The notes under the pieces are model-generated. The model searched no databases and was not told the DNA's origin. It saw only the letters and a list, made by a program, of their open reading frames with translations. 64,000 nucleotides of DNA from Gammaproteobacteria bacterium (lineage in GTDB: Bacteria > Pseudomonadota > Gammaproteobacteria > Ga0077536): assembly GCA_024235015.1 (NCBI GenBank), contig JACKNG010000006.1:186001-250000 (forward strand). The letters are read 5' to 3'. The first letter of the stretch is position 1, and each line of letters begins with the position of its first letter. The position numbers and the translations under genes were made by a program. This document shows, piece after piece, positions 25,478 to 34,218 of the stretch.

Positions 25478-26140
25478 CTATTCATCGAGCTTGAATGCCA
25501 GCGCGCTGTCCTCGCCACGGCGCAGCGCGGCGACGTGCTCGGCGAAGTTGAGCATGCTGACCAGGCCCTCGCCTGCGGCCATGCGCTGGCGCAGTATCGC
25601 CTCCTTGCGTTCGATCTCGCGCGCGCCCTCGACGAGCTGGGCGAACTCCGCCGAGGTCGCGACGACGATGCCGTCGTCGTCACCGACCAGTACGTCACCC
25701 GGGTTGACGGGCACGCCGCCGCAGCGCACCGGGACCTGGGTCTCGGCCGGGCGGCGCGTGGTGCCCGAACAGGGGCAACTGCCGCGCGCCCACACCGGCA
25801 GGTCGAGCCCGGCGATGGTACGGGTATCGCGCACCAGCCCGTCGACGACGATGCCGGCGAGGCCGCGGCGGCGCGCTTCGATCGAGAACAATTCGCCGAC
25901 CACGGCGCGCTTGCTGCCACCGGTGTCGACGACCAGGACCTCGCCCGGCGCGGCCTCGTCGAGGGCCTGGATGACGGCGAGGAAATCCTCGTCCACGCGC
26001 ACGGTACGCGCGATGCCGACCAGCTTGAGCCCGGTCGCGACCAGGCGCAGGCCCGGGTCGCACACGCGCAGGTTCTTGTCGGCATCGGCGAGCGAGGCGG
26101 TATCGAGACGCCGCAGCGCCTCGCGCAGTTCGGGGGTCAT
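25478..26140 (-). CDS. RraA/HMG-aldolase family protein
   Basis: The 220-residue protein belongs to the RraA-like family, whose true enzymes split 4-hydroxy-4-methyl-2-oxoglutarate or 4-carboxy-4-hydroxy-2-oxoadipate and decarboxylate oxaloacetate. The active-site stretch AVVGELFS is followed by GIVVDGLVRDTRTI, which carries the substrate and metal residues Arg-Asp. A second conserved block is GGVPVNPGDVLVGDDDGIVV. Since it has the metal site and sits beside a second aldolase, an enzyme is more likely than an RNase E inhibitor. It overlaps the HpcH gene by ATGA. Confidence 0.88.
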   Translation of the reverse strand: MTPELREALRRLDTASLADADKNLRVCDPGLRLVATGLKLVGIARTVRVDEDFLAVIQALDEAAPGEVLVVDTGGSKRAVVGELFSIEARRRGLAGIVVDGLVRDTRTIAGLDLPVWARGSCPCSGTTRRPAETQVPVRCGGVPVNPGDVLVGDDDGIVVATSAEFAQLVEGAREIERKEAILRQRMAAGEGLVSMLNFAEHVAALRRGEDSALAFKLDE

Positions 26141-26901
26141 GGTGAATCCTCGGCGCCGTCGAGCGCGGCGAGCAGCTGGCGGGCGCCCGTGGCGAAAAGC
26201 GTGATGTCGGTGCTGCAGCAGAGCAGGTTGTAGCCTTCCGCGGCGCGCGGCAGGACGAGGTCCGGGGTGACGCCGAAGAAGCCCAGGCGCATGCCGTGCG
26301 CGAGGCAGGTGTCGCGCACGTGGGCGATGGCAGCCTGCACTTCCGGGTCGTCGAGACGCCCGGTGCGGTTCATGCTGGCGGACAGGTCATAGGGCCCGAC
26401 GAGGACCGCGTCGACCCCTTCCACCGCGCAGATCTCCTCGATGTTCTCCACCGCGTCGACGTGCTCGGCCTGCACCACCACGGTGGTGCCGTCGTTGGCG
26501 TGCGCGAGGTAATCGGCGAAGTCGAGACCGTAGCGGCTGGCCCGGTTGAGACCGATGCCGCGACTGCCCATGGGCGCGTACTTGGCATAGCTCACGACCA
26601 GGCGCGCATGCGCCGCGGAGTTGACCTGCGGCACCATGATGCCGGCGGCACCGGCATCCAGCGCGCGCTTGATGGAGATCTCGTCGCCGCGCGACAGGCG
26701 CACGATGCAGGGCACGTCGCGCGCACTGCGCACGATGTCCTGAACGGCGTCGGGCAGCAGCGGCGCGTGCTCGGTCTCGACGAACAGCCAGTCGAAGCCG
26801 AGTGCGCAGAGCACCTCCACCACCTCCGGCGACGGCAGCGTGACCATGGTGCCGTAGAGCTTGTCGCCGGCCAGCAGGCGGCGGCGGAATTCAGGGTTCA
26901 T
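26137..26901 (-). CDS. HpcH/HpaI-type class II aldolase
   Basis: This 254-residue TIM-barrel aldolase has the family's metal and substrate motifs: FDWLFVETEHAPL, IVRLSRGDEISIKRALDAGA, GIMVPQVNSAAHA and the C-terminal VLVGPYDLSASM. The family cleaves 2-keto-3-deoxy acids or 4-hydroxy-2-oxoheptanedioate into pyruvate and an aldehyde. It is the first gene of a four-gene minus-strand operon, and its stop overlaps the RraA-like start (ATGA). The pair suggests two aldol or decarboxylation steps of one catabolic pathway ending in pyruvate or oxaloacetate. Confidence 0.92.
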   Translation of the reverse strand: MNPEFRRRLLAGDKLYGTMVTLPSPEVVEVLCALGFDWLFVETEHAPLLPDAVQDIVRSARDVPCIVRLSRGDEISIKRALDAGAAGIMVPQVNSAAHARLVVSYAKYAPMGSRGIGLNRASRYGLDFADYLAHANDGTTVVVQAEHVDAVENIEEICAVEGVDAVLVGPYDLSASMNRTGRLDDPEVQAAIAHVRDTCLAHGMRLGFFGVTPDLVLPRAAEGYNLLCCSTDITLFATGARQLLAALDGAEDSP

Positions 26902-26994
26902 GCGGGATTCACAACGCTGACGGGGCCGAGATTCTAGCAGGCCGACAGGCCACCTCGCCCGGCCGCACGGTGGGCACCAGCAGCCGCGCGACGC

Positions 26995-27792
26995 TCAACC
27001 GGGAACGTCGAACTGCTGTTCCCAGGACATGCCCTTGGAATCGACGACCTCGGCGCGCAGCTCGTGTGCGCCGGTGTCGCGGAAGAAGAAGCGGAAGCTC
27101 GGGTCGGCGCTGACCGAGAAACCGGTCTCGGCGGTCATCAGCAGGGTGTCGCCGTGGTAGAGCTTGATGGTCTTGACGTAGTGCTCGGGACGGATGAGAT
27201 GGGTCTTCTGATCTTTCTGCATGCCGGTGATGTTGGGATGGCTGAGCATGAACTGGCCGATCAGGAGATCGTCCTCGGTCTCGTCACCGATGGTGCGGAA
27301 TTTCATCGCCCCGATGCGCTCCATCGCGGCGTCGAAATCCGCCGCCAGCGGCGCCGAGCAGCCGCCCGAGGCCTTGACGAAGTTGGTCACCATGTGGTGC
27401 TCGCCGTTGTTCAGCACGGCCACCGCGCGCACGTTGGTGTACTGGTCGACGCGCACGCGCATGGCGAGGTCGGCGCGTCCCATTTCCGGCGTCAGCGTGA
27501 ACACCCCGACCAGTGGCTGCGGGTTCTTCTCGACGAAGACGTAGAGCTTCTCGATGTAGCGTTCGGCAGTCTGTGGGATGCCGGCGGTGATCGACACCGG
27601 GGTGAAGGCCGCATCCTCCGAGCGGTAAGGCGTCTTCATGTCGATGATCGAACGGCCCTCGGTCAACTCGACATCGGGAAAGTACTTGGGCTTGAGCAGC
27701 GTGGCCCAGATATCGACTTCCGATTGCTGGGCGAAGGCGCTGGTCGAAACCAGGGCGAGGGCCAGGGCGGCCCGGGTCAGCATGCGTAACAT
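26995..27792 (-). CDS. Quinoprotein dehydrogenase-associated SoxYZ-like carrier
   Basis: The 265-residue exported protein has a signal peptide (MLTRAALALALVSTSAFAQ). It fuses a SoxY-like domain, which keeps the carrier cysteine region (ASGGCSAPLAADF), to a SoxZ-like domain (SHPNITGMQKDQ, then LYHGDTLLMTAETGFSVSAD). Fused SoxYZ proteins of this type are known beside PQQ-dependent dehydrogenases. Here no dehydrogenase is adjacent; the nearest is the partial one at the left edge, 26 kb away. A divergent DsrE-like gene also hints at sulfur chemistry. Confidence 0.85.
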   Translation of the reverse strand: MLRMLTRAALALALVSTSAFAQQSEVDIWATLLKPKYFPDVELTEGRSIIDMKTPYRSEDAAFTPVSITAGIPQTAERYIEKLYVFVEKNPQPLVGVFTLTPEMGRADLAMRVRVDQYTNVRAVAVLNNGEHHMVTNFVKASGGCSAPLAADFDAAMERIGAMKFRTIGDETEDDLLIGQFMLSHPNITGMQKDQKTHLIRPEHYVKTIKLYHGDTLLMTAETGFSVSADPSFRFFFRDTGAHELRAEVVDSKGMSWEQQFDVPG

Positions 27793-28158
27793 GTCCGTTC
27801 TCCCTGGGACGGCCCGGCGGCGGTGGCGGCGCCGCCCGCTGGCGGCTGCACACGGCCTACTGCCCTGCTCGTCCCTCCTGCGTGAATCGACCCCGGCGAG
27901 ATCCACGGCCGCCTCGGGGGCGGGCGTGCCGACTGCTCGGGGAGCGTCCCGTGCGCGGTGCGCCGTCGCTGCGCACCGCTCGACATGACCTTGGACGCCG
28001 CCGGGCCGCGTGGGTTTCCCAGCGCCGGCGCGAGGCCGGACGGGGCGCGCGGGGCACGCGCTGCAGCAGGCGGTTTCCGCGTCTGGTCAATGGCTTGCGA
28101 AATACGTTATACCTTAGCCTGGAGGCCCGCAATCGGCCGCGAGAGGGCCGCCCATCGA
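27793..28158 (+). promoter_or_regulatory. 366-bp divergent intergenic region with a weak promoter
   Basis: This gap separates the SoxYZ-like and DsrE-like genes. I see no credible gene in it. Towards its right end TGGTCA (28084-28089) and TATACC (28108-28113) are 18 bp apart and could be a weak promoter for the DsrE-like gene. The area around 28080-28120 is locally AT-rich. The rest is G+C-rich without a clear motif. Confidence 0.35.
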
Positions 28159-28737
28159 ATGAAGAACGTGCGTAACATGCTCGCCGTGGTGCTCGCCGCG
28201 ACCCTCACCATCATTCTCCTGTTGTGGGCCACGGGCGGCAGCACGCCGCGCCCGCCGGCGCCGGTCACGCCGCAGCCCGCCGCCGCGCCGGCGCCGCTGA
28301 CCGCCCCGGCGCCCGCCACATCCGACCCGCGCGGCGACGCCGCCGCCACGGCGACCGGGCCGATCGGCGCCGACATCGCCCATTACTACTTCGACGTCGT
28401 CGGCCACGATGCCGCGGAGTTCCGCGCCCTGCTCGAACGCGCTGACATGATTTTCGAGCAGACCCCGCCGCCCGAGCGGCCGCGCCTGCGCGTGGTGCTG
28501 GTCCTGCACGGCCCGGACGTCGAGTACTTCGACCTGCGCCAGCGCGAGCGCTACCCCGGCCTGCTCGAGCTCGCCGCCCGCCTCGACGCCCTCGGGGTAT
28601 TCGATTTCAAGGTCTGCACGGTATCGGCCGAACAGCGTGAGCTCGACGCCGACGCGCTGCCGGCCTTCGTCGAGCTCGTCCCCTACGCGCCGGAGGAAAT
28701 CGCCCGCCTGGAGGCCGCCGGCTTCGTGCGGCTGTGA
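28159..28737 (+). CDS. Membrane-anchored DsrE-like protein
   Basis: The 192-residue protein has an N-terminal membrane anchor or uncleaved signal (MLAVVLAATLTIILLLWATG), a Pro/Ala-rich linker (about 31-75), and a C-terminal domain like the DsrE/DsrF fold (RLRVVLVLHGPDVEYF and FDFKVCTVSAEQRELD). A cysteine sits where many DsrE-like sulfur carriers have one. If anchored in this way, the domain lies in the periplasm, unlike cytoplasmic DsrE. Its divergent neighbour is a SoxYZ-like carrier. It converges on thiL. Confidence 0.72.
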   Translation: MKNVRNMLAVVLAATLTIILLLWATGGSTPRPPAPVTPQPAAAPAPLTAPAPATSDPRGDAAATATGPIGADIAHYYFDVVGHDAAEFRALLERADMIFEQTPPPERPRLRVVLVLHGPDVEYFDLRQRERYPGLLELAARLDALGVFDFKVCTVSAEQRELDADALPAFVELVPYAPEEIARLEAAGFVRL

Positions 28738-28782
28738 AGTACGTGATGCGCGGTGCGGCCCCGAAGCTCGGGCGTGCTGCGT

Positions 28783-29730
28783 TCAGAAATGCCGGTAACC
28801 GGCCAGTTCCGCGGCCTGGTCGCGGCCGTCGGCATCGCGGCAGCGCACCCCGGCCCCGGCCACCACGCGGCCGACGTCGGTGACCGTCACGCCGAGCGCG
28901 GCGGCCTGTTCGATGACCCGCCCACGATCCGCCGCGGCCACCGTGAAGGCGAGCTCGTAGTCGTCGCCGCCGGCGGCGGCGCAGCGCGCCGCGCCATCGC
29001 CCGCATGGCGGCGCAGGGCCGGCGACAGCGGCAGGCGCTCGAGTTCGACGTCGATGGCCACGCCGCTGGCCCGGGCGACGTGGCCGAGGTCGGCGACCAG
29101 GCCGTCGGAGACGTCGATGGCGGCGTGGGCGAGCCCGGCCAGCGCCTGGCCGAGCGCGAGCCGCGGCGTCGGCCGATAGTAGCGTTCCAGCAGCCAGGCC
29201 TGGTCGGCGTCGGCGGCGGCCTGCCCGAGCAGGTCGAGCGCGGCGCGCGCATCGCCGAGCGTGCCCGACACCAGCACGTGGTCGCCGACGCGCGCGCCGT
29301 CGCGGCGTAGCGGCACTTCCGGCGCCCAGCCGAGCAGCTGCAGGGTCACGCAGAGCGGGCCGCGCGTGGTATCGCCGCCGACCAGCGCCACGCCGGCCGG
29401 AGCAAGCGCGCTGGCGAGGCCCGCGGCGAAGGCTTCCAGCCAGGCCGCTGCGGCGGTCTCCAGGGTCAGGGCGAGGGTGGCGAAGCGCGGCCGCGCGCCC
29501 ATCGCGGCGAGGTCGGAGAGATTGACCGCCGCGACGCGGTAACCGAGTGCCGCGGGGGCGCAATCGTGCGGAACGTGGACGCCGGCGACCAGGGTATCGA
29601 CGGCGACAGCGAGGGTGGCGCCGGGCGGCGTGCGCAGCAGGGCGGCGTCGTCGCCGATTCCGAGCACGATGTCGTCGGCGCGCGCGGCCAGCGGCGCAAA
29701 GTAACGGGCGATGAGATCGAACTCGTCCAT
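28783..29730 (-). CDS. thiL: Thiamine-monophosphate kinase
   Basis: This 315-residue ThiL makes thiamine diphosphate from thiamine monophosphate and ATP. It shows the family N-terminus (MDEFDLIARYFAPL), the metal-binding IGDDAALL, VAVDTLVAGVHV and VNLSDLAAMGARP, then VGGDTTRGPL and IDVSDGLVADLGH. It is last in the rib-nusB-thiL block, 34 bp after nusB, as in many gammaproteobacteria. The start is the ATG at 29730. Confidence 0.96.
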   Translation of the reverse strand: MDEFDLIARYFAPLAARADDIVLGIGDDAALLRTPPGATLAVAVDTLVAGVHVPHDCAPAALGYRVAAVNLSDLAAMGARPRFATLALTLETAAAAWLEAFAAGLASALAPAGVALVGGDTTRGPLCVTLQLLGWAPEVPLRRDGARVGDHVLVSGTLGDARAALDLLGQAAADADQAWLLERYYRPTPRLALGQALAGLAHAAIDVSDGLVADLGHVARASGVAIDVELERLPLSPALRRHAGDGAARCAAAGGDDYELAFTVAAADRGRVIEQAAALGVTVTDVGRVVAGAGVRCRDADGRDQAAELAGYRHF

Positions 29731-29764
29731 GCCGGCGCCGGCGGCGTTGCGGAGTCGCGGGCGC

Positions 29765-30208
29765 TCAGTGACCCGCTGCCACCTCGACCGCGCGCAGCGA
29801 CTGGGCGAGGCGATCGAGCACGCCGTTGACGTAGCGGTGGCCCTCGACGGTGCCGAACATCTTGCACAGTTCGACGCCCTCGTTGATGACCACCCGGAAC
29901 GGCATCTCCAGGCAGTTGCGCAGCTCGTAGGCGCCGATCAGCAGCACGCTGCGCTCGACCGGGTCGAGCTTGGGCCATTCGCGATCGATGCACGCCTCGA
30001 GATCGCCGCGCAGGGTCTCGAACTGGCGCGGCACTTCGCGCACCAGTACCTCGAAGTACTCGAGATCGACGCCGTTGAGCTCGCGGTCGGCGACGAACTC
30101 GGCGACGATCGCCGGCGGTTCCTGCCCGGTCATCTGCCATTGGTAAAGGGCCTGCACCGCGCAACGCCGCGCGCGTACCCGCCCCTGGTTGCCCGGCCGT
30201 CGCGACAT
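29765..30208 (-). CDS. nusB: Transcription antitermination factor NusB
   Basis: The 147-residue all-helical NusB binds boxA RNA with NusE/S10 for rRNA antitermination. Diagnostic segments are RRCAVQALYQWQMTG at the N-terminus and VVINEGVELCKMFGTVEGHRYVNGVLDRLA at the C-terminus (given in part). It is in the usual place between ribH and thiL. A 164-bp gap separates it from ribH, which could hold its own promoter although none is convincing. Confidence 0.97.
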   Translation of the reverse strand: MSRRPGNQGRVRARRCAVQALYQWQMTGQEPPAIVAEFVADRELNGVDLEYFEVLVREVPRQFETLRGDLEACIDREWPKLDPVERSVLLIGAYELRNCLEMPFRVVINEGVELCKMFGTVEGHRYVNGVLDRLAQSLRAVEVAAGH

Positions 30209-30372
30209 GCTCAGCTCCCGTGCACGTACCGCGCAGCGCGGTACGGCGTAGCCCGGACGGCGTGGACCGGGCGCCGGGCTGCCCGGCCGGGCACGCGTGA
30301 CCGGTACCCCACGCGGCCGCCGGAGACGTTCACGAGGTGGCGCTGCAGGGTTGGCGAGGGTTTCACGGATGC

Positions 30373-30846
30373 TCAGAGCTGGCGCATGAGCGAGATCATC
30401 TCCAGCGCCACCGTGGCCGCCTCGGCGCCCTTGTTGCCGGCCTTGGTGCCGGCCCGCTCGATGGCCTGCTCGATGGTGTCGACGGTCAGCACGCCGAAGA
30501 TCACCGGCACGCCGGTATCCGCCGCGACCCCGCCCAGCCCGCGCTCGGCGCCGCCGGCGACGTGCTCGAAATGTGCCGTAGAACCGCGGATCACCGCGCC
30601 CAGCGCAATCACGGCATCGTACTTGCCGCTCTGGGCGAGTTTGCGCACGGCCACCGGCAGCTCGAAGGCGCCCGGCACGCGCACCACCGTCACCTGGGCC
30701 TTGGTCGTCGCGTGGCGTTCGAGCGCGTCGAGACAGCCGGCCTCGAGCTGGTCGACGATGAAATGATTGAAGCGGGCGCAGACCACCGCGATGCTCGCGG
30801 CCTCGGTCAGGACCGGGCGCCCCTCGATGATGGTGACGTCGTGCAT
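30373..30846 (-). CDS. ribH: 6,7-dimethyl-8-ribityllumazine synthase
   Basis: The 157-residue RibH joins the pyrimidinedione and the four-carbon phosphate to make lumazine. Motifs are VVCARFNHFIVDQL, VPGAFELPVAV, ALGAVIRGSTAHFEHV (containing the phosphate-binding GS/T) and the C-terminal RAGTKAGNKGAEAA. It starts 13 bp after the end of ribB(X), so they are co-transcribed. The start is the ATG at 30846. Confidence 0.97.
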   Translation of the reverse strand: MHDVTIIEGRPVLTEAASIAVVCARFNHFIVDQLEAGCLDALERHATTKAQVTVVRVPGAFELPVAVRKLAQSGKYDAVIALGAVIRGSTAHFEHVAGGAERGLGGVAADTGVPVIFGVLTVDTIEQAIERAGTKAGNKGAEAATVALEMISLMRQL

Positions 30847-30859
30847 CGCTGGTTCTCCC

Positions 30860-31966
30860 TCAGGTGACATACTCGACGACCTCGAGACCGAAGCCCGAGA
30901 TCGCATGATACTTGCGCGGGTTGCTCATCACCCGCATCTTGCGCACGCCGAGGTCGGCGAGGATCTGTGCACCGAGACCGATCTGGCGCCAGTCCATCGG
31001 GTTGGTTTCGCGCGGCGGCGTCACCCGCTCTTCGCCTTGCGCGTAGCGCATGACCTGGCGCACGAGGTCACCGCTCTCGAACTGGTTCGAGAGCACGACC
31101 ACCACGCCCTCGCCGGCCTCGTCGACGCGCTGGAGGGCGTCGCGCAGCGGCCAGCCGGTGTCCTTGCGGATGCTCGCGGTGAGATCCTCGAACGGGTTGT
31201 AGATGTGCACGCGCACGAGCGTCGGGCGCTCTGGCTCGATCTTGCCCTTGACCATCGCCATGTGGACGTCGCCCCGGATGGCGTCGTGGTAGGCGTGCAG
31301 CATGAAGTCGCCGTACTCGGTCGGCAGCACCGAACTCGCCGCGCGCTCGACGGTCTTCTCGTTCTCGACGCGGAAACGGATGAGATCGGCGATGGTGCCG
31401 ATCTTGACGTCGAACTGCTGGGCGATGATCTCGAGATCGGGCCGCCGCGCCATGGTGCCGTCGTCCTTCAGGATCTCGACGATCACGGCGGCCGCCTCGA
31501 GCCCGGCGAGCCGCGCGAAGTCGCAGCCGGCCTCGGTGTGCCCGGCGCGGGTCAGCACGCCGCCCGGCTGGGCCATGAGCGGAAAGATGTGCCCCGGCTG
31601 GACCAGGTCCGAGGGGCCGGCGGCCGGCGCCACCGCGGCCTGCACGGTGCGTGCGCGGTCGGCCGCCGAGATGCCGGTGGTGACGCCCGTGGCGGCCTCG
31701 ATCGAGACGGTGAAGTTGGTGCGATGGGTGTAGCGCGTGTCCTGCACCATCAGGGGCAGCTGGAGGCGACGGCAACGCTCTTCGGTCAGGGTCAGACAGA
31801 TCAGGCCGCGCCCGTGCTTGGACATGAAGTTGATGTGTTCGGGCGTGCAGTGCGCGGCGGCGAGGATGAAATCGCCTTCGTTCTCGCGATCCTCATCGTC
31901 CATGATGATGATCATCTTGCCGTCGCGGATGTCGTCGATCAGTTCCTGGGCGGTATTCAGTTTCAT
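30860..31966 (-). CDS. ribB: 3,4-dihydroxy-2-butanone-4-phosphate synthase with degenerate GTP cyclohydrolase II domain (RibBX type)
   Basis: This 368-residue protein has an N-terminal RibB domain (about 1-200) with intact catalytic motifs DDEDRENEGDFI and LTRAGHTEAG. The C-terminal RibA-like domain lacks the zinc ligands: where GTP cyclohydrolase II has CLTGD and RCDCG, this one has YNPFED and RKDTGW. It should therefore make the four-carbon unit but not open GTP. Such 'RibBX' proteins are known in other gammaproteobacteria. No FMN riboswitch is evident in the 270 bp upstream; a perfect TATAAT lies 49-54 bp before the ATG at 31966. Confidence 0.93.
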   Translation of the reverse strand: MKLNTAQELIDDIRDGKMIIIMDDEDRENEGDFILAAAHCTPEHINFMSKHGRGLICLTLTEERCRRLQLPLMVQDTRYTHRTNFTVSIEAATGVTTGISAADRARTVQAAVAPAAGPSDLVQPGHIFPLMAQPGGVLTRAGHTEAGCDFARLAGLEAAAVIVEILKDDGTMARRPDLEIIAQQFDVKIGTIADLIRFRVENEKTVERAASSVLPTEYGDFMLHAYHDAIRGDVHMAMVKGKIEPERPTLVRVHIYNPFEDLTASIRKDTGWPLRDALQRVDEAGEGVVVVLSNQFESGDLVRQVMRYAQGEERVTPPRETNPMDWRQIGLGAQILADLGVRKMRVMSNPRKYHAISGFGLEVVEYVT

Positions 31967-32014
31967 GGTGTCGGGCTGTGTCGTCGTGGGACGCGGGCGG
32001 CCGCGCGGCCCGCG

Positions 32015-32020
32015 ATTATA
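32015..32020 (-). promoter_or_regulatory. -10 box of a probable promoter for ribB(X)
   Basis: A perfect TATAAT on the minus strand lies about 50 bp before the ribB(X) start, within a G+C-rich gap after ribE. The -35 region (ACTTTC/CACTTT, 16-17 bp upstream) is weak. It would give the ribB-ribH-nusB-thiL part its own promoter. Confidence 0.5.
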
Positions 32021-32237
32021 GCGAGGGAAACCCCGCGAAAGTGAGCGAGTCGGTCGGCCGGCAGGACACACGCCGATCGTGCGGTATGCCGGCGGCCCGA
32101 TGGCGGCACACCGCGGACCGCCGCGTGGCGCCGCGGATCGGCGGCGCGACCAGGTGGACCACGCGGTGCCGTGCCCCCTGCGCCCGGGCGGAAAATCGCC
32201 GCGCAACACCGGCACGGCATCGCCGGGCTGGCGGGCG

Positions 32238-32894
32238 TCAGTCGGTGCCGCGCACGAAACCGGCCGCGGCGAGGCTGGCCAGGGACACGCCGTCGCCGCC
32301 CGCGCCCTGGCTGAGCAGGCGTTCGACGTAGCGCGCGATGAGGTCGACCTCGACGTTGACCTCGTCGCCGACCGCGAGCGTGCCGAGCGTGGTGCGCTCG
32401 AGGGTGTGCGGGATGGTCAGGATCTCGAAGTCCTCGGGCCCGGCCGCGTTCACCGTCAGGCTGACCCCGTCCAGGCACACCGAGCCCTTGAAGGCGAGGT
32501 AGCGAGCGAGTTCGCGCGGCACGCCGATGACGAAGCGCAGGTATTCGCCGTGGGGCTCGCGCCGGCTCACCCGGCCGATGCCGTCGACGTGCCCGCTGAC
32601 GAGATGGCCGCCGAGACGCTCGTCGAGGCGCAGTGCCTTCTCCAGGTTGACACCGTCGCCGACCTTGCGCCGGCCGAGCGTGGTGCGGGCGAGGGTTTCG
32701 TGCGAGACGTCGACCTCGAAACCCTCGCGGTCGAAAGCGACCACCGTCAGGCATGGCCCGGAAACCGCGATCGAGTCGCCCAGGGCGACGTCGGCGAGGT
32801 CGAGTTCGCCGCTCGCGATGCGCAGCCGCATGGCCTCTCCGCGCGGCGTGATGGCGGCCAGGCGGCCGACGGTGGCGACGATTCCGGTGAACAT
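32238..32894 (-). CDS. ribE: Riboflavin synthase (alpha subunit)
   Basis: The 218-residue RibE (RibC in E. coli naming) converts two lumazines to riboflavin. The start MFTGIVATVGR is diagnostic. It contains two lumazine-binding repeats: ADVALGDSIAVSGPCLTV with HLVSGHVDGIG, and FKGSVCLDGVSLTVN with NVEVDLIARYVERLL. The gap to ribD is 1 bp, so the two are translationally linked. The start is the ATG at 32894. Confidence 0.97.
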   Translation of the reverse strand: MFTGIVATVGRLAAITPRGEAMRLRIASGELDLADVALGDSIAVSGPCLTVVAFDREGFEVDVSHETLARTTLGRRKVGDGVNLEKALRLDERLGGHLVSGHVDGIGRVSRREPHGEYLRFVIGVPRELARYLAFKGSVCLDGVSLTVNAAGPEDFEILTIPHTLERTTLGTLAVGDEVNVEVDLIARYVERLLSQGAGGDGVSLASLAAAGFVRGTD

Positions 32895-32895
32895 G

Positions 32896-34029
32896 TCAGT
32901 CTGCTTCTCCCCTGCGGGTGCCCTCGCGGGCGTGGAACACCAGCGCCATATCATCGCCCAGGCGCGTCGACGAGACGAGGTCGAGACACAGCGCGTCGGC
33001 CAGCCGCGCCGGGCTGTCGAGATCGAAGGCGCGTCGCGCCGTGCGGCCGAGCAGCTTGGGCGCGAGGTGCACGACCAGCTCGTCGACCAGGCCGGCGGCG
33101 AGAAAACGCCCGGCCAGGGTCGGGCCGGCCTCGACCAGCACGTCGTTGACCGGCAGCTCGCCGAGCAGGTCGAGCACCGCGCCGAGGTCGAGGCCGCCGG
33201 CGCCCGCGGGGGCATCGCGCACCTCCGCGCCGGCTGCGCGCAGAGCGTCGGCCGCGGCGCCGGCGGCGGCCGTGGCGCCGACCACCAGGCACGGGCCGGC
33301 GACCGTGAACAGCCGTGCCGTCGGCGGCGTGCGCAGATGGCTGTCCAGCACCACCCGCCACGGCTGGCGACCGCGCAGCTCGTAGGCCGGATCGCGCACG
33401 TCGAGGCGCGGGTCGTCGGCCAGCACCGTGCCGATGCCGGTGACCACCGCGCCGGCCGCCGCGCGCAGGCCCTGCACGGCGGCGCGCGCGGCGGGGCCGG
33501 TGATCCACTGGCTCTCGCCGCTGGCCAGCGCCATCGCGCCGTCCAGGCTCATCGCGATCTTGAGCACCACGCGCGGACGCCCGCTCCGCATGCGCTGGAA
33601 GAAACCGGCATTGAGCGCGCGCGCCGCCGCCGCCTCGACGCCGCCGTGCACCTCGATACCGGCCGCGCGCAGGCGCGCCGCGCCGCTGCCGTCGACCGCC
33701 GGGTTGGGATCGTCGGGACCGTAGACCACGCGGCGGACGCCGGCCGCGACCAGGGCCTCCGAACACGGCCCGGTACGGCCGTGGTGATTACAGGGTTCGA
33801 GCGAGACGTAGGCGGTGGCGCCACGCGCCCGCGCGCCGGCCTGTGCCAGCGCCACGACCTCGGCGTGGCCCTCGCCCGCGCGGGCATGGAAGCCGCGCCC
33901 CACGACCTCGCCATCGCGTACCAGCACGCAGCCGACGGCGGGGTTGGGCGAGGTCGAGTAGCGGCCGGCGCGGGCCAGCTCGATGGCCTCGCGCAGGAAG
34001 GCGCGGTCGCGGGCGTCGACCTCGGCCAC
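32896..34029 (-). CDS. ribD: Bifunctional riboflavin deaminase-reductase
   Basis: The 377-residue RibD has an N-terminal deaminase with zinc motifs GHAEVVAL and EPCNHHGRTGPCSE, and a C-terminal reductase (VVLKIAMSLDGAMAL, ESQWITGPAARA, DVLVEAGPTLAG). It performs the second and third steps of riboflavin synthesis. The start is taken as GTG at 34029 (VAEVDARDRAFLREAI), which suits the family N-terminus; there is no ATG nearby. It begins about 190 bp after the stop of nrdR. Confidence 0.94.
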   Translation of the reverse strand: MAEVDARDRAFLREAIELARAGRYSTSPNPAVGCVLVRDGEVVGRGFHARAGEGHAEVVALAQAGARARGATAYVSLEPCNHHGRTGPCSEALVAAGVRRVVYGPDDPNPAVDGSGAARLRAAGIEVHGGVEAAAARALNAGFFQRMRSGRPRVVLKIAMSLDGAMALASGESQWITGPAARAAVQGLRAAAGAVVTGIGTVLADDPRLDVRDPAYELRGRQPWRVVLDSHLRTPPTARLFTVAGPCLVVGATAAAGAAADALRAAGAEVRDAPAGAGGLDLGAVLDLLGELPVNDVLVEAGPTLAGRFLAAGLVDELVVHLAPKLLGRTARRAFDLDSPARLADALCLDLVSSTRLGDDMALVFHAREGTRRGEAD

Positions 34030-34218
34030 GACGCTCAGCGGCTGTTGACTGGACGAACGCCGTCGCGCGACGTCCCCCGGGGGGGTCTGGCAAGGCGCGG
34101 GCGAGCGCGTCGAGCGCGAGCACACCCGTCGCCGGGCGACGGCTCGACGGCGGCCCCGCAACGCGGCCAGGCACCGCCGGGGCGTGTTGCAGCAGGTGCT
34201 CGTTTTCCAGACACCCGC

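Noticed and set aside
31967..32237. FMN riboswitch before ribB(X)
   Set aside because: The conserved RFN-element blocks were not found on the minus strand; only a -10 box is seen.
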